A stretch of DNA of 64,000 nt from G963668605 sp963668605 (GCA_963668605.1 OY764903.1:5146001-5210000); one strand, 5' to 3'; shown: positions 6,829-15,533, numbered from the stretch's first letter. Notes: a model not told the origin generated them from the letters alone. Program-made: numbers and translations.

Positions 6829-8241
6829 ATGCAAGAGAAACAGAATATAGCGGTGTTTGTCGACTACGACAACATCGAAATCGGCGTGAAATCCACGCTA
6901 CGCCGGGAGTTTGACGTCTCGCTGACGCTGAACGCGCTGAAGGAACGCGGCGATATTGTGGCCAAGTTCGCTTACGCCAACTGGAGCCGCCAAGAGGGCG
7001 CAACGCGCCAGATGGCCGAAAATGCGGTTCAGATGGTCCAGCGTATTCCCTCTCCGCGCGGCGACAAGAACGGCGCCGACATTAACCTCGCGCTGGATGC
7101 ACTGGAAATGGCCTTCACGCACAGCCACGTCAACGCCTTCGCCATCATCAGCGGAGACAGCGATTTTATACCGTTGGTCAACAAGCTGCGCGAGTTCGGC
7201 AAAACCATCTATGTGGTAGGCGGCCGCGCCTTCACAAGCACGATTCTGCAACAGAACTGCCACGAATTCATCAGCTATGAATCACTGCTGTATGAACCCG
7301 GCAGGGGCGGCCGCCCGAGCGAGCAGCGGCCCTCACGGCAGCAGCACGACCGCCAGCGGCAAGAGCAGCGCCCGGAGCATGGACCGCAGCCGCAAGCGCA
7401 ACCGGAGCACGGACCGCAGCCGCAGCAAGGGCAACAGCAGCAGCAGTCGCGCCAGCGCCCCGCCGCGCTCGATCTCGCACAGGCGATGCCGCTGGTGGAG
7501 CGCGCGCTGCAGGCCCTGGAACGGCGCGGCGTGCAGCCGCAGCTTGGCCTGCTGAAGTCGACGATGCTGCAGCTCGATTCGGCGTTCAGCGAAAAGGCTT
7601 ACGGCGCCGGGAGCTTCTCCGATTTCGTCGACAAGATGAAGAAGTCGGACTTTGTCGAAGTCAGCGGGACCGAGGGCCGTTACCAGATCCGCAAGAAGGG
7701 AACGGGGGGCTCAGAGAGAGCCGCACTGCGGCCCGATGAAGCGCTGCCCGGCCTGCGCGACGTCCTGGAGACGCACCGTCTCGAGATGGAGAACGGCTGC
7801 CTCGCCGACGACCTGGCCACCTGGATGCAGACCGAGCAACCGGCGTTCGATTGCAAGGCGTATGGCTTCCAGGAGTTCGCCGAATTCCTGAACTACGCGC
7901 AGGACAAACTAGTTGTGCGCATGGTGCCGGATGAAGAGAAGGGCATGACGGTCTATTTGGGTGGCGAGTTCTATCCACCATCCGTTCCCGAGCCCGAACC
8001 CGCGGATCTGGTTGCAGCCGAGGAAGCGGAGGAGGAAGACGAACCGCAGCCCATCGTCGAGGGACAGCCGTCGATGATGGAGCCGGAGCCGAAGCCTCGC
8101 AAGCAACCCGCTGCCCGGAAGAAGAGAGTAGGCGGATCGAGCGGACCGAAGAAGCAGTCTTCCGGCCGTGCGCCGCGCAAGAACACGGGGCGCGCGCCTC
8201 GCAAGCCGATGCACGGACCGATGGGTCCGTACGAAGTCTAG
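6829..8241 (+). CDS. NYN-domain (PIN-like) ribonuclease with two LOTUS domains
   Basis: In the 470-residue product, residues 5-155 form an NYN/LabA-type nuclease domain. Its acidic metal residues are visible: D12, D14 and N15 in FVDYDNIEIG, D84 in KNGADINLALD, and D110 and D112 in ISGDSDF. A Gln/Pro-rich linker (158-212) follows, with a repeated 10-residue unit. Two OST-HTH/LOTUS-like domains lie at about 215-290 and 303-380 (QPQLGLLKSTMLQLDSAFSE; GFQEFAEFLNYAQDKLVV). The end is acidic, then strongly basic. NYN-LOTUS proteins are thought to bind and cut RNA; the bacterial targets are largely unknown. It stands alone, after a long noncoding leader. Confidence 0.85.
   Translation: MQEKQNIAVFVDYDNIEIGVKSTLRREFDVSLTLNALKERGDIVAKFAYANWSRQEGATRQMAENAVQMVQRIPSPRGDKNGADINLALDALEMAFTHSHVNAFAIISGDSDFIPLVNKLREFGKTIYVVGGRAFTSTILQQNCHEFISYESLLYEPGRGGRPSEQRPSRQQHDRQRQEQRPEHGPQPQAQPEHGPQPQQGQQQQQSRQRPAALDLAQAMPLVERALQALERRGVQPQLGLLKSTMLQLDSAFSEKAYGAGSFSDFVDKMKKSDFVEVSGTEGRYQIRKKGTGGSERAALRPDEALPGLRDVLETHRLEMENGCLADDLATWMQTEQPAFDCKAYGFQEFAEFLNYAQDKLVVRMVPDEEKGMTVYLGGEFYPPSVPEPEPADLVAAEEAEEEDEPQPIVEGQPSMMEPEPKPRKQPAARKKRVGGSSGPKKQSSGRAPRKNTGRAPRKPMHGPMGPYEV
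7372..7431 (+). repeat. 30-bp tandem repeat encoding PEHGPQPQ(A/Q)(Q/G)
   Basis: Two adjacent 30-base units inside the linker of the NYN protein encode PEHGPQPQAQ and PEHGPQPQQG. They sit in a longer Gln-rich stretch (about residues 165-212). Such low-complexity coding repeats can change copy number by slippage; that is inference. Confidence 0.75.
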
Positions 8242-8268
8242 TCCAGTCCAAACGGCCGGGTCTGGAGG

Positions 8269-9228
8269 CTAACCCTTCAGGCCCGGCAACCCGCCCATCG
8301 ATGGCGCCAGTTTCACGGCGCGCACAATCGCCCGCGACAATGCCTCTGCCGCGGCCACTCCCAGGCTGTTCATCTCTGCTTTCGCCTCGCCCAGAGAGAG
8401 CGCAATCACCAGATCGCCATCCGACATGGTCCACACCGGATCGATCGTGCGGGCCATGCCCACCATCGCCATCTGCGCCAGCTTCGTCGCGCCGACTTTG
8501 TTGAGACGCGCGTTGGTCGCCACGACGGCAAGCGTTGTGTTCTCCTTGCGGAAACCGCCCGACACGCCGCGCAGAATCGCTGCGGCGGAGCCGGCAAGTT
8601 CGCGGCTTGCCGCTGAAACACGTGCGCCCGCGATTGCCTTTCCGGTGGCGGGATCGAGCACATCGCCCAACGCATTGACCACGGCCAGCGCCGACACAAG
8701 CACGCCGGAGAGCGCGCCTTCGAGCGGCACGGTGGCCGAGCCCAGACCGCTTTTCATCGCGCGGCCCATGCCGAAGAGCTTGCCGACAGTGGCGCCAGTG
8801 CCCGCACCGATCGCACCCTCTTTGACGGCCCCATCCGTCGCCGATGCGGCGGCCGCTTCGCCCATCTCGCGCGTGGGACGTACGCTCGATTTGCCGATAC
8901 CGAGATCGAACAGAATCGCGCACGGCGTCAGCGGAACCTTGGCAACGCCCGCATCGAAGCCGTAGCCGTTCTGCTCGAGGTACTTGCGGACGCCCGAAGC
9001 CGCTTCCAAGCCGAAGGCGCTGCCGCCGGCGAGCACGACCGCATGAACACGCTCGGTGACATGCAACGGGCTCATCACTTCGAACTCCTCCGTGCCCGTT
9101 GCCGATCCGCGGATGTCGTAGCCCGCCACGGCGCCGGCTTCGCACAGGATCGCCGTGCAACCCGTGAGGGCGTCATAGTCGGAGGCGTGGCCAACGCGGA
9201 TACCGGCAATGTCGGTTAGGCCCTTCAT
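8269..9228 (-). CDS. P1 family (DmpA/S58) N-terminal nucleophile aminopeptidase
   Basis: The 319-residue product has the family pattern: DIAGIRVGHASD at the N-terminus and GCTAILCEAGAVAGYDIRGS. VVLAGGSAFGLEAASGV follows, then RKENTTLAVVATNARLNK, where the nucleophile after self-cleavage is expected. Members are aminopeptidases or amidases that mature by cutting themselves into two chains. The likely nucleophile here is the Thr pair in ENTTLAVVAT instead of the Ser of DmpA, as in several family members. It is convergent with the NYN gene and divergent from the Mla operon. Substrate unknown. Confidence 0.88.
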   Translation of the reverse strand: MKGLTDIAGIRVGHASDYDALTGCTAILCEAGAVAGYDIRGSATGTEEFEVMSPLHVTERVHAVVLAGGSAFGLEAASGVRKYLEQNGYGFDAGVAKVPLTPCAILFDLGIGKSSVRPTREMGEAAAASATDGAVKEGAIGAGTGATVGKLFGMGRAMKSGLGSATVPLEGALSGVLVSALAVVNALGDVLDPATGKAIAGARVSAASRELAGSAAAILRGVSGGFRKENTTLAVVATNARLNKVGATKLAQMAMVGMARTIDPVWTMSDGDLVIALSLGEAKAEMNSLGVAAAEALSRAIVRAVKLAPSMGGLPGLKG

Positions 9229-9309
9229 TCAGAACGATGGTATCACCGGGTAAAACAATGGCGGCACCGGTTTCGTATGTTAGGATCGTGTTTACGAGGA
9301 ACTCGGAAT

Positions 9310-10080
9310 TTGTTCGATCTTCTGAAACCGCCAATCCTTGCCTTCCAAGAGTTCCACTTGCTGGCGGCGCGAGCGACCCGCAACATCTTCCGCAGCCCGC
9401 ATTACCGGACCGATATCGCTCTGCAAATGGATATCATCGGCGTTGGCAGCCTGCCAATTGTTCTGTTAACCGGCTTTTTCAGCGGCGCTGTGATGGCCTT
9501 GCAGATGTCTCGCGCTCTCTCCCGCTACGGTGCTTCCGGACAGGTGGGACAGATCGTCGCAATCACGCTGGTGCGCGAGTTGGGCCCCGTGCTCACATCC
9601 CTGCTGGTGGCCGGCCGCAACGCTTCAGGAATCGCAAGCGAACTCGGCTCCATGAAGGTGACGGAGCAGATCGACGCCATGCGCGCGCTGGGTACGGACC
9701 CGGTGCAGAAGCTGGTCACTCCGCGCCTGATCGCCACCAGCATCGTACTGCCACTGTTGACGATCATCGCCGACGCCATTGGCCTGGTGGGTGGTTACCT
9801 GGTGGCCGTGCCACTGCTCAGTTTGACTACTACAAGCCAGTATTGGAGCAACGCCTGGCGTTCTCTCGAGTACAACGACATTGCGCAGGGGCTCTTAAAA
9901 CCATTTGTTTTTGCGATTGTGATCGCGCTGGTGGGTTGCTATTACGGCATGCGCACGACGGGCGGCACGCAAGGGGTGGGCCGAGCAACAACGCAGGCCG
10001 TCGTAGTCGCGAGCGTGTGGATCTTCGTGCTCACGTTCGTAATCACCAAGGCGTTCGTCAGTATCAGTTCGCAAATGTAG
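9310..10080 (+). CDS. mlaE: MlaE-type ABC transporter permease
   Basis: This is the integral permease of an MCE/Mla phospholipid transport system. Five or so membrane segments and the family's core are present (LVRELGPVLTSLLVAGRNASG, then GSMKVTEQIDAMRALGTDP). TTG 9310 is preferred because GAGGA at 9296-9300 sits nine bases before it. An in-frame ATG at 9277 has no binding site and would add 11 residues. The mature protein is 256 residues, the usual family size. It is the first gene of an operon with the ATPase (9-base gap) and MCE protein (9-base gap). The system would move phospholipids between the outer and inner membranes, implying a diderm cell. Confidence 0.92.
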   Translation: MFDLLKPPILAFQEFHLLAARATRNIFRSPHYRTDIALQMDIIGVGSLPIVLLTGFFSGAVMALQMSRALSRYGASGQVGQIVAITLVRELGPVLTSLLVAGRNASGIASELGSMKVTEQIDAMRALGTDPVQKLVTPRLIATSIVLPLLTIIADAIGLVGGYLVAVPLLSLTTTSQYWSNAWRSLEYNDIAQGLLKPFVFAIVIALVGCYYGMRTTGGTQGVGRATTQAVVVASVWIFVLTFVITKAFVSISSQM

Positions 10081-10089
10081 CGGCCGATC

Positions 10090-10908
10090 ATGGGAGACTC
10101 CAGCGAAACGATTCTGCGATTCGAGCGCGTCAATCTCAGCTTCGACGAGACGCCCGCGCTTGTGGATCTCACGTTCGAAGTACGGTCGGGCGAGACGCGC
10201 GTTCTACTCGGCGCGGCCGGCAGCGGGAAGACCATATTGCTGAAATCGGCGGTCGGCCTGGTGCGGCCCGACTCCGGACGCGTGATCCTCTTCGGACACG
10301 AGATCACGGCGATACCGGAACAGGATCTGTTCGGCATTCGCAGCCGCGTCGGAATGCTCTTTCAGGAAGGCGGTCTGTTCGATTCGTTGACCATCGAGGA
10401 GAACGTCTCCTATCCGCTGCTGAACCGGCGCTATGGCACGCCAGCACTCGACGAGGTGAAGCCGAGAGTGGAGGAGGCGTTGCGACTTGTCGAACTGGAG
10501 CATACGCTCGATAAGTTTCCGAGCGAGCTTTCCGGTGGAATGCGCCGGCGCGTGGGTATCGCACGCGCCACTGTTACGAACGCCGAACTGGTGCTCTACG
10601 ATTCGCCGACCGCCGGGCTGGACCCGATTACTGCCAATACGATCATGGCCGTGCTGATCAAGGAGCGCGAACTGTATGGTATGACCTCGATCGTCGTGAC
10701 GCAGCGTTATCAGGACGGTCACCTGCTCGCCAATTTCCGCTACAATCCCGATCGCGACGGGATCGAGGATGTCTCGCGGAATGGTGGCCGCGGCGGGCTC
10801 CGAACCACGTTTATGGTGATGCGTGAAGGGTGCCTGGTTTTTGAGGGCACACAGGAGGAACTCGAGTCGTCGCAAGATCCCTATGTATCGCGATTTGTGA
10901 GACGCTGA
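10090..10908 (+). CDS. mlaF: MlaF-type ABC transporter ATPase
   Basis: The 272-residue ATP-binding protein powers the MlaE permease. Walker A is GAAGSGKT near residue 41. The Q-loop is FQEGGLFDSLT, the signature is LSGGMRRRV and Walker B is LVLYDSPTAGLDP. The usual D-E of Walker B is Asp-Ser here (LYDSP), so the glutamate that normally activates water is missing. The C-terminal tail carries an extra stretch (RYNPDRDGIEDVSRNGGRGG, about 215-240) that is longer than in E. coli MlaF. The gene lies between mlaE and mlaD in the same operon. Confidence 0.93.
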   Translation: MGDSSETILRFERVNLSFDETPALVDLTFEVRSGETRVLLGAAGSGKTILLKSAVGLVRPDSGRVILFGHEITAIPEQDLFGIRSRVGMLFQEGGLFDSLTIEENVSYPLLNRRYGTPALDEVKPRVEEALRLVELEHTLDKFPSELSGGMRRRVGIARATVTNAELVLYDSPTAGLDPITANTIMAVLIKERELYGMTSIVVTQRYQDGHLLANFRYNPDRDGIEDVSRNGGRGGLRTTFMVMREGCLVFEGTQEELESSQDPYVSRFVRR

Positions 10909-10917
10909 GGAAATATT

Positions 10918-11991
10918 ATGCCATCGACCAAGCAAGTGGCCTGGGCGCAATTGCGCGTTGGAATTATGGCGATCGGCGCCTTGGTGCTGCTCTTTGTGCT
11001 TGTCTTCCTGCTCACCGGCGACAAGAGTCTATTCGTGAAGAAGGCAGTGCTTTACACGTACCTCGACGATTCCGCCGCCCTGACGGTCGGCTCCGCGGTG
11101 CGGTTGAACGGTATCGTCATCGGCAGGGTGACAGATGTCGCGCTGTCGGGCGAGAAGACCCCGAATCGCATCATTCGCCTCCAGATGGAAATCGAGCGGC
11201 AGTACCTGACATCCATCCCGACGGACTCGCTGGCGGCGATCGCGGCGGAAAACGTGCTGGGCACTAAGTTCATCAACATCAAGTCGGGACACAAACCGGA
11301 GACGATCCCGGCTGACGGAACCGTGCCGAGCCTGGATACGCGCGAATTCGACGAGGTCGTTCAAAGCGGGTACGCATTGCTTACGTCGGCGCAGGGCATG
11401 CTGAAGCGGCTCGATAACATCATCGGTCTGGTGGAATCCGGCAAGGGAAGCATCGGCCGCTTGCTGGTGGACGACGAATTATACCAACGCGCGAATTCGA
11501 TTCTCGCCGAAACGCAGAAGCTCACTACCGCGCTTGGCTCCAATAAGGGCACTGTCGGCAAGCTGATCTATGACGACCAGCTTTATGGCGACATACGCGC
11601 TTCGCTCGGACGGCTCGACGCGATACTCGCGGACGTGCAGGAGGGCAAGGGAACGGCCGGCAAACTCCTGAGGGATCCGGCGCTTTACGACGAAACGCGC
11701 AAGAGTGTGGCGGAAGCGCATACGCTTTTGGCAAACCTGAACGCCGGGCAGGGCACTGCCGGCAAGTTACTGCACTCGGACCAACTGCACCAGCAGATCT
11801 CGGCTACCATCATGAAACTGGATGGGACGATCGACCGGATGAACGCGGGCCAAGGCACAGTCGGGCAGCTTCTCGTAAATCCACAGCTCTACGAAAACCT
11901 CAACGGCGCGACGAAAGAGATGAACGGCCTGATGAAGGATTTTCGCGCCAACCCCAAGAAGTTCCTGCAGATTCAACTCAAACTGTTTTGA
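10918..11991 (+). CDS. mlaD: MlaD-like MCE protein with C-terminal 34-residue repeats
   Basis: The 357-residue product has one N-terminal membrane anchor (12-32) and one MCE domain at about 40-140 (DSAALTVGSAVRLNGIVIGRV, ENVLGTKFINIKSG). A long helical C-terminal part contains five copies of a Gly-x-Gly-Thr motif at residues 175, 209, 243, 277 and 311, exactly 34 apart. MCE proteins form hexameric rings in the periplasm that carry lipids; helical C-termini can build a channel. It follows mlaF by nine bases with a GAGGAAA site. Its stop overlaps the TTG start of the YdjC-like gene (TTGA), so the latter is probably translated together with it. Confidence 0.92.
   Translation: MPSTKQVAWAQLRVGIMAIGALVLLFVLVFLLTGDKSLFVKKAVLYTYLDDSAALTVGSAVRLNGIVIGRVTDVALSGEKTPNRIIRLQMEIERQYLTSIPTDSLAAIAAENVLGTKFINIKSGHKPETIPADGTVPSLDTREFDEVVQSGYALLTSAQGMLKRLDNIIGLVESGKGSIGRLLVDDELYQRANSILAETQKLTTALGSNKGTVGKLIYDDQLYGDIRASLGRLDAILADVQEGKGTAGKLLRDPALYDETRKSVAEAHTLLANLNAGQGTAGKLLHSDQLHQQISATIMKLDGTIDRMNAGQGTVGQLLVNPQLYENLNGATKEMNGLMKDFRANPKKFLQIQLKLF
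11440..11892 (+). repeat. Five coding repeats of a 34-residue unit in mlaD
   Basis: The repeated core is G-K/Q-G-T-x-G-K-L-L-x-D-x-x-L-Y: GKGSIGRLLVDDELY, NKGTVGKLIYDDQLY, GKGTAGKLLRDPALY, GQGTAGKLLHSDQLH, GQGTVGQLLVNPQLY. The cores begin every 34 residues without exception. The stretches between them are helix-prone. Confidence 0.9.
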
Positions 11992-12800
11992 AGCGCCTCC
12001 TTGTCAATGCGGATGATTTCGGCTTCACGCGAGACGTGAATGACGGGATCGTGGAGGCGCATCGCAAAGGCATTCTCACGGCTACGACGTTGATGGCCAA
12101 CGGCGCCGCCTTCGACCACGCCGTGCATCTGGCGGCGGAGAACCCGGCGCTCGACGTGGGAGTGCATCTGGTACTGGTGGGCGGGCGCTCGCTGCTCGAT
12201 CCCGAACGCGCGTTGCCCGCAACGGTTTTCGAGATGCTGAAATACGCGCTGGCGGGCGGGCTGCAGGTGGAAGCGGAACTCGATGCGCAGATCCGCCGGA
12301 TCCTCGACGCCGGCATCCGGCCAACGCATCTGGACACGCATAAACATACCCATCTGTTTCCGCCCGTGCTGCGCGCCGTGGCAGGCCTGGCGCAGCGCTA
12401 TGGCATCGGCTGGGTGCGCCGCCCGTTTGACTATCCGCTCAATCCGCGGGGCATTCCACTGAGTAAGCGTGCGATCAGCACAGGCCTCGGGTTCATGCGC
12501 AGCCACTTCCACCGTGTACTTACGGCGCACGATTGCCGCACAACGGACCACTTCGCCGGCTTCCAGATCACGGGCCGCTTCGGCCCCGGAGACTTGGCGC
12601 TGCTAATTCGTCAACTGCCGGAGGGCACGACGGAATTCATGTGCCATCCCGGTTTCTGCACCGGCGAATTGAAGCAGGCGCGGACACGTTTGAAAGAGAG
12701 CCGCGAGCGGGAGTTGGAGGCGCTCGTAAGCAGCGAAGTGCGCGAGGCCCTAGAAGAGGCTGGCGTTCAGTTGACCCGCTACTCGGAGCTGAGCCGCTAA
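11988..12800 (+). CDS. YdjC/ChbG family carbohydrate deacetylase (HpnK-like)
   Basis: The 270-residue protein has a polysaccharide-deacetylase-like fold: LLVNADDFGFTRDVNDGI with the metal Asp pair, THLDTHKHTHLFPPV with metal His residues, and EFMCHPGF near the end. The family includes the chitobiose deacetylase ChbG and HpnK of hopanoid clusters, which this resembles in its opening residues. It starts at TTG 11988, overlapping the stop of mlaD as TTGA. Linkage to a lipid transporter suggests a lipid-linked sugar or hopanoid substrate, but that is inference. The next gene, dinG, is 43 bases away. Confidence 0.82.
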   Translation: MKRLLVNADDFGFTRDVNDGIVEAHRKGILTATTLMANGAAFDHAVHLAAENPALDVGVHLVLVGGRSLLDPERALPATVFEMLKYALAGGLQVEAELDAQIRRILDAGIRPTHLDTHKHTHLFPPVLRAVAGLAQRYGIGWVRRPFDYPLNPRGIPLSKRAISTGLGFMRSHFHRVLTAHDCRTTDHFAGFQITGRFGPGDLALLIRQLPEGTTEFMCHPGFCTGELKQARTRLKESRERELEALVSSEVREALEEAGVQLTRYSELSR

Positions 12801-12843
12801 AGCGAGACACGAAGGCCCGCACGTCTATACTTAAATCATCCGG

Positions 12844-14772
12844 ATGGCCACGAACGCCAGCGTTTTCAATGCACGCCGTTTCTTCTCGCGCGGAGGTTTG
12901 CTTTCGCGCTGGCACTCGAACTACGAGTACCGCCCAGGGCAACTTGAAATGGCCGAGGCAGTCGAGGCCGCACTCCAGGACAAGCGGCACCTGATCGTCG
13001 AAGCCGGCACCGGCACGGGAAAGACGCTCGCCTATCTCGTACCCGCGATTCTCTCGGGCAAGAAGATCATTATCTCCACGGGAACCAAGAACCTGCAGGA
13101 GCAGATCTTCTTCAAGGACATTCCATTTCTTCAGCAGCATTTCGAGACGCCTCTCAAGGTCTGCTATATGAAGGGACGCGGCAACTACGCCTGCCGCCAA
13201 AAGATCTACGACGCGGAGAAGGAGCCGATCCTCTCCGGCATGGAGGAGGTCTCCGACTTCCAGATCATCCGGGAATGGGAGAAAACGACGGAAACCGGAG
13301 ACCGCGCCGAGATCACCGCGCTGCCGGAAGGCAGCACGGCCTGGGGCAAGGTCGACGCGCGGCGCGAACTGTGCAGCGGGCAGAAGTGCGTCAACTTCGA
13401 ACGCTGCTTTCTGACGATGATGCACCAGCGCGCCCTTGAGAGCGACATCATTATCGTCAACCACCATCTCTTCTTCGCCGATCTCGCGGTGAAAGACGAA
13501 GAGTTCGGCGGCATCCTGCCGGAATACGACGCCGTCGTTTTCGACGAAGCCCATGAGATCGAAGATGTGGCCGGGCAGTACTTCGGCGTCAGCATCAGCA
13601 ACTACCAGTTCCAGGAGTTATGCCGCGACATAGGCGGACTGGCGCGCCGTAAGAACTTCGCCACCTCCGAACTCGACCGCATCCTGGCCACGGTGGAGGA
13701 TCGCGCCGAGCAATTCTTCGCTCTATTCGGCCAGAGCGAGGGGCGTTCCGGCTTCCGCGAGCAGGAGGCGTTTCTCGAGCGGCACTACGATGTCTACCGC
13801 TCCGTGCTCATCTCATTGGAATTGATCGGCACGCATCTACAGCTCATCAAGGAATCCCCGGAAGAGGTGATCCCGCTGTTCCGGCGTGCCACGGAGCTGG
13901 CGCTAAAACTCGGGCTTTGGATTGAGGCGGAGAACAAATCCTGCGTGTATTGGGTGGAGCGGCGCGGCCGCGGAGTATTTCTGCAAGCCACGCCCATCGA
14001 CGTTTCGCAACTGCTTGAAAAGCGGCTCTTCGACGAGATAGGCACTGTCGTGCTGACCTCTGCGACGCTGGCGGTGTCGGGCGGCTATGAGTACGTCAAG
14101 CGGCGGTTAGGCTTGCGGCATACGCGGGAACTGATTGTTCCTGGCCATTTCGACTATCCGGCGCAAGCGCTGCTGTATGTACCGCAACACCTGCCCGATG
14201 TGCGCACGCCGGCGTTCACCGCGGCGGCGGCCGTCGAAATCGCGAAATTGTTACGCCACAGCCGTGGCCGCGCCTTCGTGTTGTTTACGAGCTACTCACA
14301 AATGCGCCAGATCTACGATCTTGTCGCTTTCGAGATCGACCATCCCACTTTGCTGCAAGGCACAGCTCCCCGCAACGCGTTGCTCGAAGAGTTTCGCGCG
14401 ACGCCGCATTGCGTGTTGTTCGCCACATCCTCGTTCTGGCAGGGCGTCGACGTTCCAGGAGAGCAACTGAGTTGCGTTATCATAGATAAGTTACCCTTCG
14501 CCGTGCCTAGCGATCCCGTGGTGGATGCGCGCATCCGAATGCTGAAGGAGGAGGGCGGCAATGCCTTCTATGACTATCAGATCCCGCAGGCGGCCATAGC
14601 GCTGAAGCAGGGATTCGGCAGACTGATTCGCAGCCGGACAGACCGCGGCGTACTGGCGCTGCTGGATAATCGCATTACGAAACAACGCTACGGCCAGGTG
14701 TTTTTTGACAGCCTGCCGGAGTATAGATTCACGACCGAGCTCGGAGAGGTGGAGAAGTTTTTCGATGTTTGA
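12844..14772 (+). CDS. dinG: DinG/XPD-family ATP-dependent DNA helicase
   Basis: The 642-residue superfamily 2 helicase has Walker A EAGTGTGKTLAYLVP near residues 51-65 and the DEAH box FDEAHEIEDVAGQ. Motif VI, with QGFGRLIRSRTDRG, is near the C-terminus. Four Cys between the Walker A and DEAH motifs (NYACRQK, ELCSGQKC, ERCF) are placed to bind a 4Fe-4S cluster, as in DinG and XPD. It unwinds DNA 5' to 3' in repair and replication-transcription conflict. The gene's end overlaps the queD start by eight bases. Confidence 0.93.
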   Translation: MATNASVFNARRFFSRGGLLSRWHSNYEYRPGQLEMAEAVEAALQDKRHLIVEAGTGTGKTLAYLVPAILSGKKIIISTGTKNLQEQIFFKDIPFLQQHFETPLKVCYMKGRGNYACRQKIYDAEKEPILSGMEEVSDFQIIREWEKTTETGDRAEITALPEGSTAWGKVDARRELCSGQKCVNFERCFLTMMHQRALESDIIIVNHHLFFADLAVKDEEFGGILPEYDAVVFDEAHEIEDVAGQYFGVSISNYQFQELCRDIGGLARRKNFATSELDRILATVEDRAEQFFALFGQSEGRSGFREQEAFLERHYDVYRSVLISLELIGTHLQLIKESPEEVIPLFRRATELALKLGLWIEAENKSCVYWVERRGRGVFLQATPIDVSQLLEKRLFDEIGTVVLTSATLAVSGGYEYVKRRLGLRHTRELIVPGHFDYPAQALLYVPQHLPDVRTPAFTAAAAVEIAKLLRHSRGRAFVLFTSYSQMRQIYDLVAFEIDHPTLLQGTAPRNALLEEFRATPHCVLFATSSFWQGVDVPGEQLSCVIIDKLPFAVPSDPVVDARIRMLKEEGGNAFYDYQIPQAAIALKQGFGRLIRSRTDRGVLALLDNRITKQRYGQVFFDSLPEYRFTTELGEVEKFFDV

Positions 14773-15148
14773 AGTTTCCGTGGACAAGACATTCGCCGCC
14801 GCGCATCAGTTGCGCAACTACCATGGCAAGTGCGAAAACCTGCATGGTCATAATTACAAGGTGCAGGTGACGATTGAAGGCGAAGACCTGGATCAGACCG
14901 GGTTGGTCGTCGATTTCGTGGAATTGAAGCGGCTGATGAATGTGATCATCGACAGGCTCGACCACACCTATCTGAACGAAGTCCCGCCGTTCGACGTGTT
15001 GAACCCTTCCGCCGAAAATCTCGCCAAGCTGTTTTGTGACGAGATCGCGGCCGGATTAGCGACCCGTGAACGCGAATGTCCAGTCCGGGTCGCCTCCGTC
15101 AAAGTGTGGGAAACGGACACCAGTACAGCAACCTACCGTCCGAAGTAG
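14765..15148 (+). CDS. queD: 6-carboxytetrahydropterin synthase (QueD/PTPS family)
   Basis: The 127-residue product matches the length of the 6-pyruvoyl-tetrahydropterin synthase family. Its zinc His residues are in FAAAHQL and NLHGHNY, and the catalytic Cys is in GKCENL. DFVELK and RLDHTYLNE are conserved. QueD makes 6-carboxy-tetrahydropterin from dihydroneopterin triphosphate in queuosine/7-deazaguanine synthesis. No other que genes are nearby. ATG 14765 lies inside the last codons of dinG; the shared eight bases suggest coupled translation. The 3' end overlaps the convergent ferredoxin gene by 16 bases. Confidence 0.93.
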   Translation: MFEVSVDKTFAAAHQLRNYHGKCENLHGHNYKVQVTIEGEDLDQTGLVVDFVELKRLMNVIIDRLDHTYLNEVPPFDVLNPSAENLAKLFCDEIAAGLATRERECPVRVASVKVWETDTSTATYRPK

Positions 15149-15393
15149 GCTGCGTTTTTCTGCGCGAAATCGGCCCATTTTTCGGGCAGGTCATCGAGCG
15201 CAAAAATCGCCGACACCGGGCAGACTGGAACGCAAGCGCCGCAGTCGATGCATTCCACCGGATCGATGTAAAGCAGTTCCGCTTCAGCGTGCTTCGGATC
15301 ATCCTTCTTTGGATGGATGCAATCGACAGGGCAGGCGTCGACGCAGGCTGTATCCTTGGTTCCGATGCACGGTTCCGCAATCACGTAAGCCAT
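15133..15393 (-). CDS. 7Fe-type ferredoxin
   Basis: The 86-residue electron carrier has Cys at 9, 17, 21 and 25, and a second CxxCxxCxxxC set at 48, 51, 54 and 58. This spacing matches seven-iron ferredoxins with one 3Fe-4S and one 4Fe-4S cluster (C9, C17 and C58; C21, C48, C51 and C54). The extra C25 is seen in related proteins. It probably serves several redox enzymes. It is a single gene, convergent with queD and divergent from the CoA-binding protein. Confidence 0.95.
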   Translation of the reverse strand: MAYVIAEPCIGTKDTACVDACPVDCIHPKKDDPKHAEAELLYIDPVECIDCGACVPVCPVSAIFALDDLPEKWADFAQKNAAYFGR

Positions 15394-15533
15394 ATTCTTC
15401 TCCCTCTTCCCTCTATTCTGTAGTTGCTGATACTGCCGTGGGGCGAACTCTTACTTAATAGCATAGCATCGGCGAGCGAGGCAGCCGCCGCATTGCGACC
15501 CCACCGTTCCGTGAATTTTGATAGAACAGGGAC

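Noticed and set aside
7372..7431. CRISPR-like or satellite repeat
   Set aside because: Only two units without spacers, in frame with a coding linker; a coding repeat is the better reading.
7661..9160. 499-residue antisense frame over NYN and P1 genes
   Set aside because: Composition is Arg/Ser-rich typical of a shadow frame; both strands have well-supported genes there.
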